Assembly (NCBI GenBank): GCA_977017575.1 | Contig: CDRNVI010000009.1 | Coordinates: forward strand, 434,001 to 498,000 | Reading direction: 5' to 3' | DNA from: Paramoeba atlantica | Taxonomy: Eukaryota > Discosea | Length of the DNA: 64,000 bases | Shown here: positions 9,558-18,673 of the stretch, in pieces | How the letters are laid out: each line of letters begins with the position of its first letter | Position numbering within the stretch: the first letter of the stretch is position 1 | Position numbers and translations under genes: made by a program | The notes under the pieces: model-generated | Database searches by the model: none | Told to the model about the DNA's origin: nothing | What the model saw: the letters and a program-made list of their open reading frames with translations, nothing else

Positions 9558-9946
9558 CCAAATCCAAAAAATCCAAATCATTCCGGATTGCTCCGGATGG
9601 TCACTGGCAAGCCAGACCCTTCACAGACAGATTTGGAAGTTCCGAGGCCGACGTCCTCTACCAGTTTCCGCTTGTCCAAGGCGGCACCAACGTGCTGTTA
9701 CCAACACGCTGCGTCGACGAATTGTGCGTCAACACGGCTCACCCAAGAGGTGTAAGCCGGGTAAGGGAGCTGGTTCCCTGAGGGGAGGGTCCGGGACGGT
9801 CCTCCGAGTACTGGGCCTAGTCGTTTATCAGCCCAGCCTTTTAGAGTGAGGCCGCCAGGAATATTGCGATGAGCGGGTTTGAACTCGCCGTCTGAGCACC
9901 ATGTGCTTCAAACTTTGAGTTCTTGCCACTCCGCCACCTCCACCCC
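9558..9946 (-). mobile_element. tRNA-derived SINE, 389 bp, with 11-bp target duplication
   Basis: Bounded by identical 11-mers tttatggcttt (9547-9557 and 9947-9957). On the minus strand the 5' head has a perfect pol III A-box (tggcggagtgg, 9926-9936) and a B-box with one mismatch (agttcaaaccc, 9875-9885), about 40 bp apart, as in tRNAs with a long variable arm. The T-stem pairs poorly, so this is a tRNA-derived head rather than a working tRNA gene. The body is GC-rich and the 3' end is a short GGATTT-like tail. It sits in the coding sequence of LA4 and interrupts its frame. Confidence 0.75.
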
Positions 9947-9957
9947 TTTATGGCTTT

Positions 9958-10020
9958 GGATGCATGTACTCGAGCTGTTTGCTGCATGGGTTTCGTGTCT
10001 CTGTTTTGATCTTTCGACAT
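9958..10020 (-). pseudogene. LA4, short middle piece between SINE and LD insertions
   Basis: Twenty-one codons (from MSKDQNRDTK to HASKAIK) in the linker between thumb and zinc fingers of LA4. The right end is the target duplication tttcgacat of the LD insertion, the left end that of the SINE; both neighbours continue the same frame. Confidence 0.75.
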
Positions 10021-11337
10021 AATAATATAATAATAATAATATACCACTTTCTGACTAAGTGGCTAAGTGTTCGACTATTATGACAAAGAAATGTTGATAT
10101 TATCTTTCGCTACTCCTAAATGCCGCTTACAACAGGAATGTAGACATGAGGCCTTATCACGGAACTTATGGCCGCATTCGGCCGTAGAATTTATAACTCT
10201 ACACGCTGTGGTTGAGGGATTCACTGGTTCACGCACGAGTTCGACTGCTGCCTCGTTCGCTAGTTTGTCCACGAGTTCATTCATAAAGTTTCCGCTATGA
10301 GCTCGAACTTTCACTACGAAAATCTTGTATTTCTTCAAAATCGAACGGGCCAAGCTGGAAATACGTTCAAGCAAATCTGCATTTTCCCAGTCTGCGTATT
10401 TACCCAACTGATACGGTACACGTACTTTGTGCCAAAAGTTCCAGACGTACTCCGAATCGACATGCACAACGAAGGATTCTTGCTTACCCTCCCCGATTTG
10501 CAGTGCAAGAAAAAATGCGTGAAGCTCTGATCTGATGGATGTGGCGTCCGCCTTTTGCAATGATTGTTTCTTCGAAAAGGCAACATACCCGTTCTGTGCC
10601 ACAGCTACCGCAGCTCCCGCGACTATTTGGTTGAATTTACGTTGTGATGACCCATCACAATACATGTGCAAGAGTCCATAATCGGGCCATAACGTCGATC
10701 CCTCTTCGAAAAACTGCAAAGTTTCCCACTTTTCCATCGCGCTCGCGTTTGAGAGTAAGATTTGTTCTATTTCTCGCTTTTTTATTGACACAGGTACGTA
10801 ACGTGCGGTAGGTTCAAGGTTCTCCCTTAAGCCTTCAACCAGCATACGCCATGCTGTACGATCTTGGGCCTGTTCCCATAAGTGTTCGATTTCAATGCCC
10901 AGGTCCTCCGCGCACGCTTCAGATAGTGATTTTACGCGTGAATTGGGGTCCTTGTTCCACATCATAACGTCATAAAACGGAGTGTCATGTCTTAGAAGGT
11001 GTCCTACAAGTTTGACTCTGCTTACTTTCACTACAGTCGAAAACATCAAGCCTCCTCGATAGAGAGCCTTCGTTGGGATTGATTTGTGTCCATCCCACAA
11101 AGGAGTTCCTGTAGCCAGCCTCCTCATTTTGTTGACTTCTATATCTGCTGATTTAAGCTCTGTTTTACTCGGCGTGAGAGTTGCGCACCAATATGAAAGG
11201 ACGGAGCTCACCATCGCATTGAAAATACGAAGACGAAGGATAACGTTTAGACCATTGTTCCATAGTGGTTTCAATCGGTGAAACGCCATCCATTTCGATG
11301 GATATACGTTTCGATGGATAAACGAGATTTCATCTCA
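10021..11337 (-). mobile_element. LD LINE insertion, 5'-truncated, 9-bp target duplication
   Basis: Flanked by tttcgacat at 10012-10020 and 11338-11346, which splits the LA4 frame exactly at MSK. The element is 1317 bp, minus strand, and ends in a trinucleotide tail of ATT units (10021-10043) instead of poly-A. Only the 3' part of the coding region is present, so this is a dead-on-arrival copy of a LINE that encodes RNase H. Confidence 0.85.
10078..11289 (-). CDS. LD LINE C-terminal protein: end of RT, RNase H, Cys/His motif
   Basis: 403 codons. The N-terminus is the late RT/linker region typical of I/Jockey-like LINEs (FNAMVSSVLSYW, then NKMRRLATGTPLW). RNase H follows from about 208: CDGSSQ (first Asp), SELHAF (Glu), VHVDSEYV (Asp) and RAHSGNFMNELVDKLANEA (last acidic residue), so all four catalytic positions are visible. 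The C-terminus carries a Cys/His cluster, CGHKFRDKASCLHSCCKR, very like the repeated motif of LC ORF1 at 42569-45448. The RT catalytic core and any upstream endonuclease are missing because of 5' truncation, so it should be inactive for transposition. Confidence 0.85.
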   Translation of the reverse strand: MAFHRLKPLWNNGLNVILRLRIFNAMVSSVLSYWCATLTPSKTELKSADIEVNKMRRLATGTPLWDGHKSIPTKALYRGGLMFSTVVKVSRVKLVGHLLRHDTPFYDVMMWNKDPNSRVKSLSEACAEDLGIEIEHLWEQAQDRTAWRMLVEGLRENLEPTARYVPVSIKKREIEQILLSNASAMEKWETLQFFEEGSTLWPDYGLLHMYCDGSSQRKFNQIVAGAAVAVAQNGYVAFSKKQSLQKADATSIRSELHAFFLALQIGEGKQESFVVHVDSEYVWNFWHKVRVPYQLGKYADWENADLLERISSLARSILKKYKIFVVKVRAHSGNFMNELVDKLANEAAVELVREPVNPSTTACRVINSTAECGHKFRDKASCLHSCCKRHLGVAKDNINISLS

Positions 11338-11796
11338 TTTCGACATGCGAATACCTACCGGAGCTTTAGGGGTAATTAGTTGCTCATCAATAGATTTTCG
11401 TGCGGTGTCAAAATAGTATCGCTGCTTCAGAGTAGAAGGAGTTAGCCCAAGGCCACCCAAGTGTTGCGGTAGTGACGCTAGTTGAATGGAAGTGTCATCT
11501 GCGAAGAACCAATATTTTACTGTGATCATTTCTGTGTCAAATCTTTGTGCCATATCCAGGGATTCTGCCGGTCGGTGAACTCGAAGGTGATAATCGTTTC
11601 GCGGGAGTGCACATCGTTGCAGCATGGCGAGGGAGATGTTGCTAGGACCCATTTTTCGTAGCCTGCGGAATAAACATTGATGTTTCTCAAGTTTTCGGAC
11701 GAGAAGAGCACTTATCTCTGCACGTTGCCCAATGTAGGCGCCGAGAATTTTGATAGTTTTGTCACACTTGGATACCCCTAAAGAACTGAGAGCCAA
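11338..11796 (-). pseudogene. LA4, RT thumb part
   Basis: Minus-strand frame with KILGAYIG, KLEKHQCLFRRLRKMG, the RVHRP block and GGLGLTPSTL, all of which match the thumb of intact LA proteins. It runs to MSK at the LD target duplication and continues at 9958-10020. Homology starts near 11790 without the RT core, so LA4 was 5'-truncated at insertion. Together its pieces make one copy opened by LD, the SINE and LA3. Confidence 0.8.
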
Positions 11797-12041
11797 TGAT
11801 CGTCACCAGGGCATTGTAAATTTTCTGGAAGACCCTTATGTGCAAAAAAAAAACAAAATGGGCCGGCAGCAACCCCCGTAGGTGAACCTTTAGCACAGCG
11901 CGAGCTTGATCTTTTTTGTGTGCATGTAAAGACTCTTATAGACCAAGGTGCAAGAGTTACTGTGAAGGCTGTTTGGGCTCCATCTACTTGGCCCGTCGCG
12001 CAAAGGCCGTACGCTCCGCAAAATACGGACACAATTATTGG
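11797..12041 (+). pseudogene. YR3 Gag fragment, left half
   Basis: On the plus strand about 11850-12041 reads PVGEPLAQRELDLFC and TVKAVWAPSTW, which aligns with the start of the YR2 Gag (EPLSQQELSLVC, NVRAKFRR). The frame stops at the left end of YR2 and resumes at 57637 with the next Gag segment, so YR2 inserted into a third, distinct DIRS-like gag. An A10 run (11841-11850) precedes the homology. Confidence 0.7.
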
Positions 12042-12042
12042 A

Positions 12043-12675
12043 GGAATTGCTCATCATAAAATCTTTGTACAAAATATATAAAGAATTGTCCTAAGTAAAT
12101 AATATTCATCAAGTAAATAAAACTAAATAACTACATGTCTTTCAACTTTTCTATCCTGACTATAATGATAACAAAAAATATATGGACGTCCACAAAACAA
12201 TATTCAAACTTTCTCTCTCTTGCGAATGGGTAGTTCCCCGGCGGGGAGTGGTTTGGGGGATGGCGGGTGGGGCAACTTTCCTTTTGCGAGTGGAAAAAGA
12301 TTATAAGTCACTAGAGTAAAATAATGTATAGTATAGTATGCTAAAATTATAATTACATGGTTCCCCCCGGAGGGGGCAAAATCAGGTACATATATGTATA
12401 TGTGCCCCGTAGGGCCACGGTCAAAGAATAAATATTTTATTCAAGCAATTCTTTCCGTAAACTCTAAGAATTGCTCATCATAAAATCTTTGTACAAAATA
12501 TATAAAGAATTGTCCTAAGTAAATAATATTCATCAAGTAAATAAAACTAAATAACTACATGTCTTTCAACTTTTCTATCCTGACTATAATGATAACAAAA
12601 AATATATGGACGTCCACAAAACAATATTCAAACTTTCTCTCTCTTGCGAATGGGTAGTTCCCCGGCGGGGACCAC
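12043..12675 (-). repeat. YR2 split direct repeats B1-A2-B2
   Basis: B2 (12043-12255) and B1 (12468-12675) are near-identical over about 205 bp; A2 (about 12256-12467) matches A1 at 57441-57636. At the B1/A2 joint the arms agcaattctt and aagaattgct form an inverted repeat around a 12-bp spacer, a plausible recombinase site. A1...B1-A2-B2 is the layout known from Ngaro and PAT elements. Confidence 0.85.
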
Positions 12676-12983
12676 CCACTCGCCAGTCTTCAAATCACCC
12701 AAACGCTAGTGACGGCAAGAAGAAGAAACCCCAGATTGCCTACTATCTGAGAGCCCCCCCCTCGTCATCTCGTCTCCTCACTCACTCATTCCTCATACAC
12801 ATCAAAATCGCTCACGTGTCCGTTCTGCTTGGTTATTGATTGCATGAAGTTTACGTCTCCCTCGTCTTCGTTATTTTTTTTTTTTTTTTGATTTTCAACG
12901 CTCAATATCTTATTTTTATCTACTATACGTATCATATGCGCTTTCACAAATGGCGTAATTCAATCCTTCGAAAACAACATCTT
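12676..12983. other. YR2 non-coding 3' region with a long T tract
   Basis: Lies between the RT-RNase H stop and repeat B1. It holds a T16 tract near 12871-12887 and a 45-bp segment (about 12820-12864) found in reverse complement at 18613-18659. No gene is seen. Confidence 0.6.
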
Positions 12984-15152
12984 TCAAAAATATCGACTGT
13001 AATGATCTGCTGGGTTCTCGGATGGTCGTACGTACTCTGCTTTAACCGCTAAGCCGTTCTTGTTCAGAAAATGCAGTAAACGACGAAGCTCCTCGGTAAT
13101 TCCATTTGATTTTGAAACCTTTCTATTAACAGCGGCCACACACGAAGTATTATCAATGAACAAGTCCACACACGTATCTTTCTTAAAGTGAATTTGAAAT
13201 TTCTCAAAGGCGAGTCGAACTGCCCGCGCTTCAGCTCTATTAACCTCGTAATTAAAATCCGCCGGCCACTGCGCCCCAGTGCAAAACATGGGTCCGTAAT
13301 CAAGATATAGGACCGCCCCCCATCCTACAGATGACGCATCCGTAAACAAAGTATGTTGATGGGGAACAGTATCTGGGTGGCGAGGCGGTGTAACAGGTGA
13401 ACGATAAAGCAATTTATCCCTCCACGCCATCAAACGTATCCTGACAGATGTCGGTAATGGGACCTTATCATCAAGTAAATTCGGTTCGCGATTCAATCGA
13501 CAAATTCGGCGCCTAACAATTTTCAACTCCAAATGGTACTCTGGCATACATATTCCCATGATGGCCGATGCAAAAATTAATCTCCCAACGCCTGCCTCCA
13601 AAGACCCATAGGTTCCCGCTAAGAAATCATCACTTTGCAATCGTCGCGTCAACTTAGGCCCTAGACTAACCTTTCCATCTCGGTGAAAAAAGGTAACCCC
13701 ATTAAAGGTATAAACATCCATTGGCGGGTCGCCATGATCCTTAAATTTAGCATTGACATTAATAGCACGACGATCAATGAAGCGCGCGTACTCATTCACC
13801 TTAGACACCTCGCCCGCAAAACGAATACCGTCAATGTAAACATCCAGACCCCCTCCAGGAAAAGACGCATCTCGATTACAATATCGGGGGTCACCCCCAA
13901 TGGTGGCCGTAAGGGTGTGCATTATCTCGGGGGCACAACGATGCCCCATGGGCATAACATTCATTTCGTATAATGTGCCCTCCTCGTCACGGAAGCGAAA
14001 TTTTTGTCGTGATTCCACCGGTATCTTCACCTGCCAAAACCCGCACGCTAAATCCCGCTTAATAGCACATTGGTCTCGAACCCGATGAAGGTAATATGCA
14101 GCATGGCAAACGGGAACCTCAGGCTTGTACTCTTCGCGAATTCTATTGTTATCGCCTCGGGTCCAGGCTATAAAGCGACGTCGCTCCGAATCGTCGTCAG
14201 CTGGCTCCACCACCGTGAACGGAATCACCCACTCCATCGAAGGTCTGGCCTTTACTACCTCGGATCCAACCCGTGAAATAACCCCTGTCTCCAACAAAGC
14301 GGATATATCAGCTGGGGGTAAAAAGGATTTGAATCGCTGCTCTATCGTCGGTGTAGACGGTAGCCGAACAAGTGTATCCCATGTTTCTGCGAATCGGCGT
14401 TCTGCTTCGCTGTTCATCATTCGTCTGAGAGTATTAACCTGCATGTCGGGTATTCCGGATTTCACGTGCAACGGAAGATTATAATCGGATGGAAGAGCCA
14501 CTTTCGATGTTCGTCGAGTACGAGTAATCGTGTGTTTAACTTTCTCCTGAGGAATATCGTCTAAAAACTTGATAAAAAGATTGTCTTCCGTAATCAGATG
14601 GTCAACTTGCGCGTTGCTTTGTGCGTTCCCAGTGCCAGTGCAGTCGTCACTGGATCGGCATTGTACCGCAGAAGAGATTCCAGGCTCTGATGTTTTGCAA
14701 GATGCTGGACCTCCTCCAAATTTAGATTGCCGTTTGCCACCTCCGCGAGAAGAAGAGTGATCGCCCCGCGCTTTGCCGAATGTGACCCGAAACCCAATCC
14801 GAGAATTTTCCTTATCTCGACATCCACTTGTGAAGTTGTAGCCCATGACATCGGTTGGAGAGGCTTTAGTTGCGCTACATACCTTGCGAGCTCCTCCGTG
14901 CCCGGTCCCTCGATGACGGTATACATGGATGGGCGATATGGGTTTAGGCGGGACGTCTTCGTATGCCTTCCCCACCAAATTACAATTCTGTTGGACACGA
15001 CTTCGTAAAACCGTTCTCTGGTCAACGCTGCCGTTTCTGACCAACGGCTTGCCCCCTTCCAGCACAGCAGCAGCGTATGTTTTTCGCGGGATGCCATGTG
15101 GTTCCACAATTTCTGAATGTGCTGCTGCGTCAGGGGTTCCATTTGACGGCAT
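12984..15152 (-). CDS. YR2 reverse transcriptase-RNase H, DIRS-like
   Basis: 722 codons. The first ~200 overlap the YR gene in another frame; recognisable RT sequence starts near LPLHVKSGIPDMQV. Motifs: RPSMEWVIPF, motif A KRDLACGFWQV (about 364), MPMGHRCAPE, and the catalytic box as YIDG (about 440) where almost all RTs have YxDD. RNase H from about 600: LFTDASSVGWGA, NRAEARAVRLAFE, DLFIDNTS, and the C-terminal NPADHYSR, which is typical of DIRS-group RNase H. The protein would copy the element RNA and remove it. How the overlapping frame is reached is not visible; frameshifting or internal initiation are options. Not interrupted by the insertion, which lies upstream. Confidence 0.85.
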   Translation of the reverse strand: MPSNGTPDAAAHSEIVEPHGIPRKTYAAAVLEGGKPLVRNGSVDQRTVLRSRVQQNCNLVGKAYEDVPPKPISPIHVYRHRGTGHGGARKVCSATKASPTDVMGYNFTSGCRDKENSRIGFRVTFGKARGDHSSSRGGGKRQSKFGGGPASCKTSEPGISSAVQCRSSDDCTGTGNAQSNAQVDHLITEDNLFIKFLDDIPQEKVKHTITRTRRTSKVALPSDYNLPLHVKSGIPDMQVNTLRRMMNSEAERRFAETWDTLVRLPSTPTIEQRFKSFLPPADISALLETGVISRVGSEVVKARPSMEWVIPFTVVEPADDDSERRRFIAWTRGDNNRIREEYKPEVPVCHAAYYLHRVRDQCAIKRDLACGFWQVKIPVESRQKFRFRDEEGTLYEMNVMPMGHRCAPEIMHTLTATIGGDPRYCNRDASFPGGGLDVYIDGIRFAGEVSKVNEYARFIDRRAINVNAKFKDHGDPPMDVYTFNGVTFFHRDGKVSLGPKLTRRLQSDDFLAGTYGSLEAGVGRLIFASAIMGICMPEYHLELKIVRRRICRLNREPNLLDDKVPLPTSVRIRLMAWRDKLLYRSPVTPPRHPDTVPHQHTLFTDASSVGWGAVLYLDYGPMFCTGAQWPADFNYEVNRAEARAVRLAFEKFQIHFKKDTCVDLFIDNTSCVAAVNRKVSKSNGITEELRRLLHFLNKNGLAVKAEYVRPSENPADHYSRYF

Positions 15153-15300
15153 GGTTCCGTCGCTCCTTCCGCCATTAGAGATTTTACGTAGAATTTTAAC
15201 GGGCTCGTATTTTCCCCTGCAAGGTTTAATATCGAGGCGAGGGTTCGGGCGTAAGTTAGTTTCGCCTGTATTCTTATCTGCAAACTGGCAAGAAAAGTCA
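14594..15300 (-). CDS. YR2 tyrosine recombinase, C-terminal catalytic part
   Basis: About 235 codons containing all catalytic positions of a tyrosine recombinase: Arg in LCWKGASRWSETAAL, HxxR in HSAKRGAI, His in LAKHQSLE and the nucleophile region SLLRYNA. The N-terminal part of the same gene lies at 55890-56174, beyond the nested insertion. It overlaps the RT-RNase H ORF in a different frame, as in YR1. In life it would join the circular DNA copy to a target; split as it is, this copy cannot make a full protein. Confidence 0.85.
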
Positions 15301-15330
15301 TTGTTGATTTTTATTATTAAATTTTATTAA

Positions 15331-16452
15331 ATGGGCATGCTGACGCGTGCCAAGGCGAAGGATACGGGGGTAGCCCCTGTTATCCAGACGCTTCCCCCCA
15401 CACGCCGGAAGAAGAAACCCCCACAGGAGCCACCACCTCCGCGGACCCCGGCGCAACCTGCTGCACCGCCATCCGCCGCGCCGTCTGCTGCACCATCTTC
15501 CGCTGTGCCATCTGTTGCTCTCCTTTCAGCTCCCGCCGCTCGTTTAGGCGTAGTGCAGAGCCAACCTCAACTCAGCCAGCACGCCCCTACGGAGGAAGAA
15601 GAAGTCACCGAGGAACTCTACCACAACGACATACGGGACAAATTAATGACAGACAAAACGCAAGCCCACATAATACGAGCAGCTAGCTCCAAAGGTAACT
15701 ATTCATGGCTCACCTCAAATTCTAGACTTGTACCTACGCGACTTTTCAAGTTAGCAGTTATGCCACGCATTGGGATTGCACATCCGAGCCTCCCCTCCAA
15801 TTTACAGTGTCCAGGGTGCCATGCATTACTTACCCCCCGTACAGCGCTCACGCACGTGTCCGGGTGCGTCAAATGTTCAGGCAATAACGCAACGGCAAAG
15901 CACAACAGGATGGTTCGGAATATTTATGAATTATGCATAAAATCAGGTCTGCCCTGTGAGCTGGAACCCAGACAGTTCTCCACCTATACTTGCGCAAAAT
16001 GTGGAGCAAGCGTGGATGGCGACGGCAAATCCCATCACCTAAGAACCTGCGGATCCGGATCTTTTTATCATTCGGGCCCAGATATCGTGATTCATTGGGC
16101 AAGCGGAGATGTATACTACGATTTCACCATCGTCCACGAGCTATCGCAATCAAATGTTGGACGTAGCACCGCTCAGCTTTTCCGTGATGCCATAAAACGC
16201 AAAGTCTCCAAATACGTGGCGTCTAAGCTTATTCCTAATGAGCAATTCCAATGTGTACCAATGCTCTCCGGCGGTGCAATGCACAGCAACACCAAAGCTC
16301 TTATCACAACCCTGGCTGATGCATGTGGACTCGAACGGGACTTCGTAGTACAGGATTTCACCCTTCGACTACAGGAACTTAACGGTTCAGTGGTGATGTC
16401 CCAACTCCGCAAATACATAGCCACAACTCAAGTGGACAATACGGCTTTTTAG
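15331..16452 (+). CDS. LA head-to-tail chimera: MGMLTRA head fused to zinc-finger/endonuclease tail
   Basis: 373 codons. Residues 1-65 are the LA head (MGMLTRAKAKDTGVAPV, then Pro/Ala-rich). From SAPAARLGVV on, near 15524, it equals the C-terminal part of LA8: first finger CPGC...HVSGC, second finger CAKC...HLRTC, nuclease core HSGPDIVIHW...YYDFTIVHE and C-terminus. TW module and RT are absent. The head starts 30 bp after the left end of the outer insertion. The tail is near-identical to those at 17163-18314, 52757-53869 and 54580-55731. It could be a non-autonomous element or the product of recombination between an LA head and an LA8-type tail. Confidence 0.85.
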   Translation: MGMLTRAKAKDTGVAPVIQTLPPTRRKKKPPQEPPPPRTPAQPAAPPSAAPSAAPSSAVPSVALLSAPAARLGVVQSQPQLSQHAPTEEEEVTEELYHNDIRDKLMTDKTQAHIIRAASSKGNYSWLTSNSRLVPTRLFKLAVMPRIGIAHPSLPSNLQCPGCHALLTPRTALTHVSGCVKCSGNNATAKHNRMVRNIYELCIKSGLPCELEPRQFSTYTCAKCGASVDGDGKSHHLRTCGSGSFYHSGPDIVIHWASGDVYYDFTIVHELSQSNVGRSTAQLFRDAIKRKVSKYVASKLIPNEQFQCVPMLSGGAMHSNTKALITTLADACGLERDFVVQDFTLRLQELNGSVVMSQLRKYIATTQVDNTAF

Positions 16453-16674
16453 GCACGTGCGAGTTTTTCGGTAGGCGTTGACTATTGATATAAGAGTTGA
16501 AGTTTAGACGACTGAAAGTCTATAAAAAAAAATTGATTTTATTTTGAATTGTAACATTCAAGGTCATAATATTCAGATCCCTGTTCCTAACAACGTTCCA
16601 TCCCGTGACGAAATAGCAAAAGCAGTCTTTGGTTTCGCCACAATGAAGCCCTTTCAAAGAGTGTTTGCGGCGCA
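16453..16674 (+). other. LA 3' UTR, A9 tail, then an RT fragment
   Basis: The LA 3' UTR ends in gtctat plus A9 (about 16524-16532). It is followed by 30 bp of AT-rich DNA and a scrap of LA RT, PSRDEIAKAVFGFATMKPF (about 16595-16668), cut off at a truncated YR1 repeat. The same order recurs at 53870-54091. Confidence 0.75.
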
Positions 16675-17162
16675 ATAGTTGTTCATTTATTCATATATGT
16701 TATCAGTGTATATGTTTCCAGGGAGCCCCTCGGCGTGGATTTCTAATAGTTCACGTTTTGAAATTTAGCCGAGGGGCGGCTATATATTTGCCTGCTGGCC
16801 CTTCGGGGCACATAATTTTCTCAAATTATGATGTAGTATTCTCTAATTGCATGGAGGGGGGTGTTTACTCGTTTGTTATATTCTTGTTAGGTTGTTATTT
16901 TGTTACGTTTAAAGTTTTGTGCCCACCCACCGAGCCCCCAGCCATTTGGCCGAGGGTTCCGGTGGGGGGGAACCCCGTTAACAGAGTGACATTGATTGTG
17001 TTGTTTTATGCAGGCTTGTTTCTTTTCCATCTTTGTGCGTGTGAAATGAATGAATGATATGTTGTGTCATTTTGAATTACGATTGAGCTATTCATAGTTG
17101 TTCATTTATTCATATATGTTATCAGTGTATATGTTTCCAGGGAGCCCCTCGGCGTGGATTTC
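16675..17162 (+). repeat. YR1 remnant: truncated B, A2 and B2
   Basis: Last ~70 bp of B (16675-16744), complete A2 (16745-16970) and complete B2 (16971-17162), of the YR1c subtype (agttcacg rather than agtccacg). No coding part remains. The same block is at 54093-54579. Confidence 0.8.
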
Positions 17163-18314
17163 GAGATAGTAATTGGCGCATTTACAATCAATAACCTTAC
17201 GCGACAATTCGACTCCAGGGTATCAGATACGCTACAGACGTGGTTTGGAGAACTCACAGCAGAACAACTTTCTTGGGCACGCCTTCCCCTCAAAAAAGGC
17301 GGGCTTGGACTTACTCCCTCAGAACCTCTTCGAGAGGCAGCCTACACTCGTTCGAAACTTGCAGCAACGGAGCGACCATCTCGCCTTTCAGCTCCCGCCG
17401 CTCGTTTAGGCGTAGTGCAGAGCCAACCTCAACTCAGCCAGCACGCCCCTACGGAGGAAGAAGAAGTCACCGAGGAACTCTACCACAACGACATACGGGA
17501 CAAATTAATGACAGACAAAACGCAAGCCCACATAATACGAGCAGCTAGCTCCAAAGGTAACTATTCATGGCTCACCTCAAATTCTAGACTTGTACCTACG
17601 CGACTTTTCAAGTTAGCAGTTATGCCACGCATTGGGATTGCACATCCGAGCCTCCCCTCCAATTTACAGTGTCCAGGGTGCCATGCTTTACTTACCCCCC
17701 GTACAGCGCTCACGCACGTGTCCGGGTGCGTCAAATGTTCAGGCAATAACGCAACGGCAAAGCACAACAGGATGGTTCGGAATATTTATGAATTATGCAT
17801 AAAATCAGGTCTGCCCTGTGAGCTGGAACCCAGACAGTTCTCCACCTATACCTGCGCAAAATGTGGAGCAAGCGTGGATGGCGACGGCAAATCCCATCAC
17901 CTAAGAACCTGCGGATCCGGATCTTTTTATCATTCGGGCCCAGATATCGTGATTCATTGGGCAAGCGGAGATGTATACTACGATTTCACCATCGTCCACG
18001 AGCTATCGCAATCAAATGTTGGACGTAGCACCGCTCAGCTTTTCCGTGATGCCATAAAACGCAAAGTCTCCAAATACGTGGCGTCTAAGCTTATTCCTAA
18101 TGAGCAATTCCAATGTGTACCAATGCTCTCCGGCGGTGCAATGCACAGCAACACCAAAGCGCTTATCACAACCCTGGCTGATGCATGTGGACTCGAACGG
18201 GACTTCGTAGTACAGGATTTCACCCTTCGACTACAGGAACTTAACGGTTCAGTGGTGATGTCCCAACTCCGCAAATACATAGCCACAACTCAAGTGGACA
18301 ATACGGCTTTTTAG
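17163..18314 (+). pseudogene. Duplicated module: LA7 tail plus LA8 C-terminal coding region
   Basis: Bases 17163-17193 equal the last 31 bp of LA7 and 17194-17201 its target duplication accttacg; from there the frame reads TRQFDSRVSDTLQTWFGEL, GGLGLTPSE, two zinc fingers and the PD...YDFT nuclease to the LA C-terminus. Since this contains the LA7/LA8 junction, it must be a later copy of the right end of LA8 (52718-53869), not an independent insertion. The ORF is open (386 codons from a start inside the YR1 repeat) but lacks head, TW module and RT. Confidence 0.8.
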
Positions 18315-18673
18315 GCACGTGCGAGTTTTTCGGTAGGCGTTGACTATTGATATAAGAGTTGAAGTTTAGACGACTGAAAGTCTATGAAAAGAAACTGAGA
18401 TGAATGTTCACAGACAGTGACACTAAACAAAATTTTATAAAGAACACACTTTTTATAAAGAACACACTTTTTATAAAGGACCAGAACACGTCACATGTAC
18501 GAAGTACACATGCAAAAAAAAAGATCTAAATCTTCTTCCGTGGAACACGGCGTAGATGAGTTGCTCGGATGCCGAAAACCTTGATTTTCGTCGACTGGGG
18601 AAGATAAAGATTCCCAGGGAGACGTAAACTTCATGCAATCAATAACCAAGCAGAACGGACAAAAAAAAAAAAA
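18315..18673. other. LA 3' UTR, 18-bp tandem repeat, LA scrap and A-tract before LA8
   Basis: 18315-18427 equals 55732-55847 (LA 3' UTR and following sequence). Then an 18-bp tandem repeat (tttataaagaacacactt, 2.6 units, 18434-18480). On the minus strand about 18520-18560 reads STEEDLDL, an LA motif scrap. 18613-18659 is a reverse-complement copy of 45 bp from YR2 (12820-12864), followed by A13 (18661-18673). Confidence 0.65.

Noticed and set aside
9841-9946. A functional tRNA gene on the minus strand
   Set aside because: A- and B-boxes are good, but the T-stem does not pair and the sequence continues into a 389-bp TSD-bounded unit, so it is called a SINE head.
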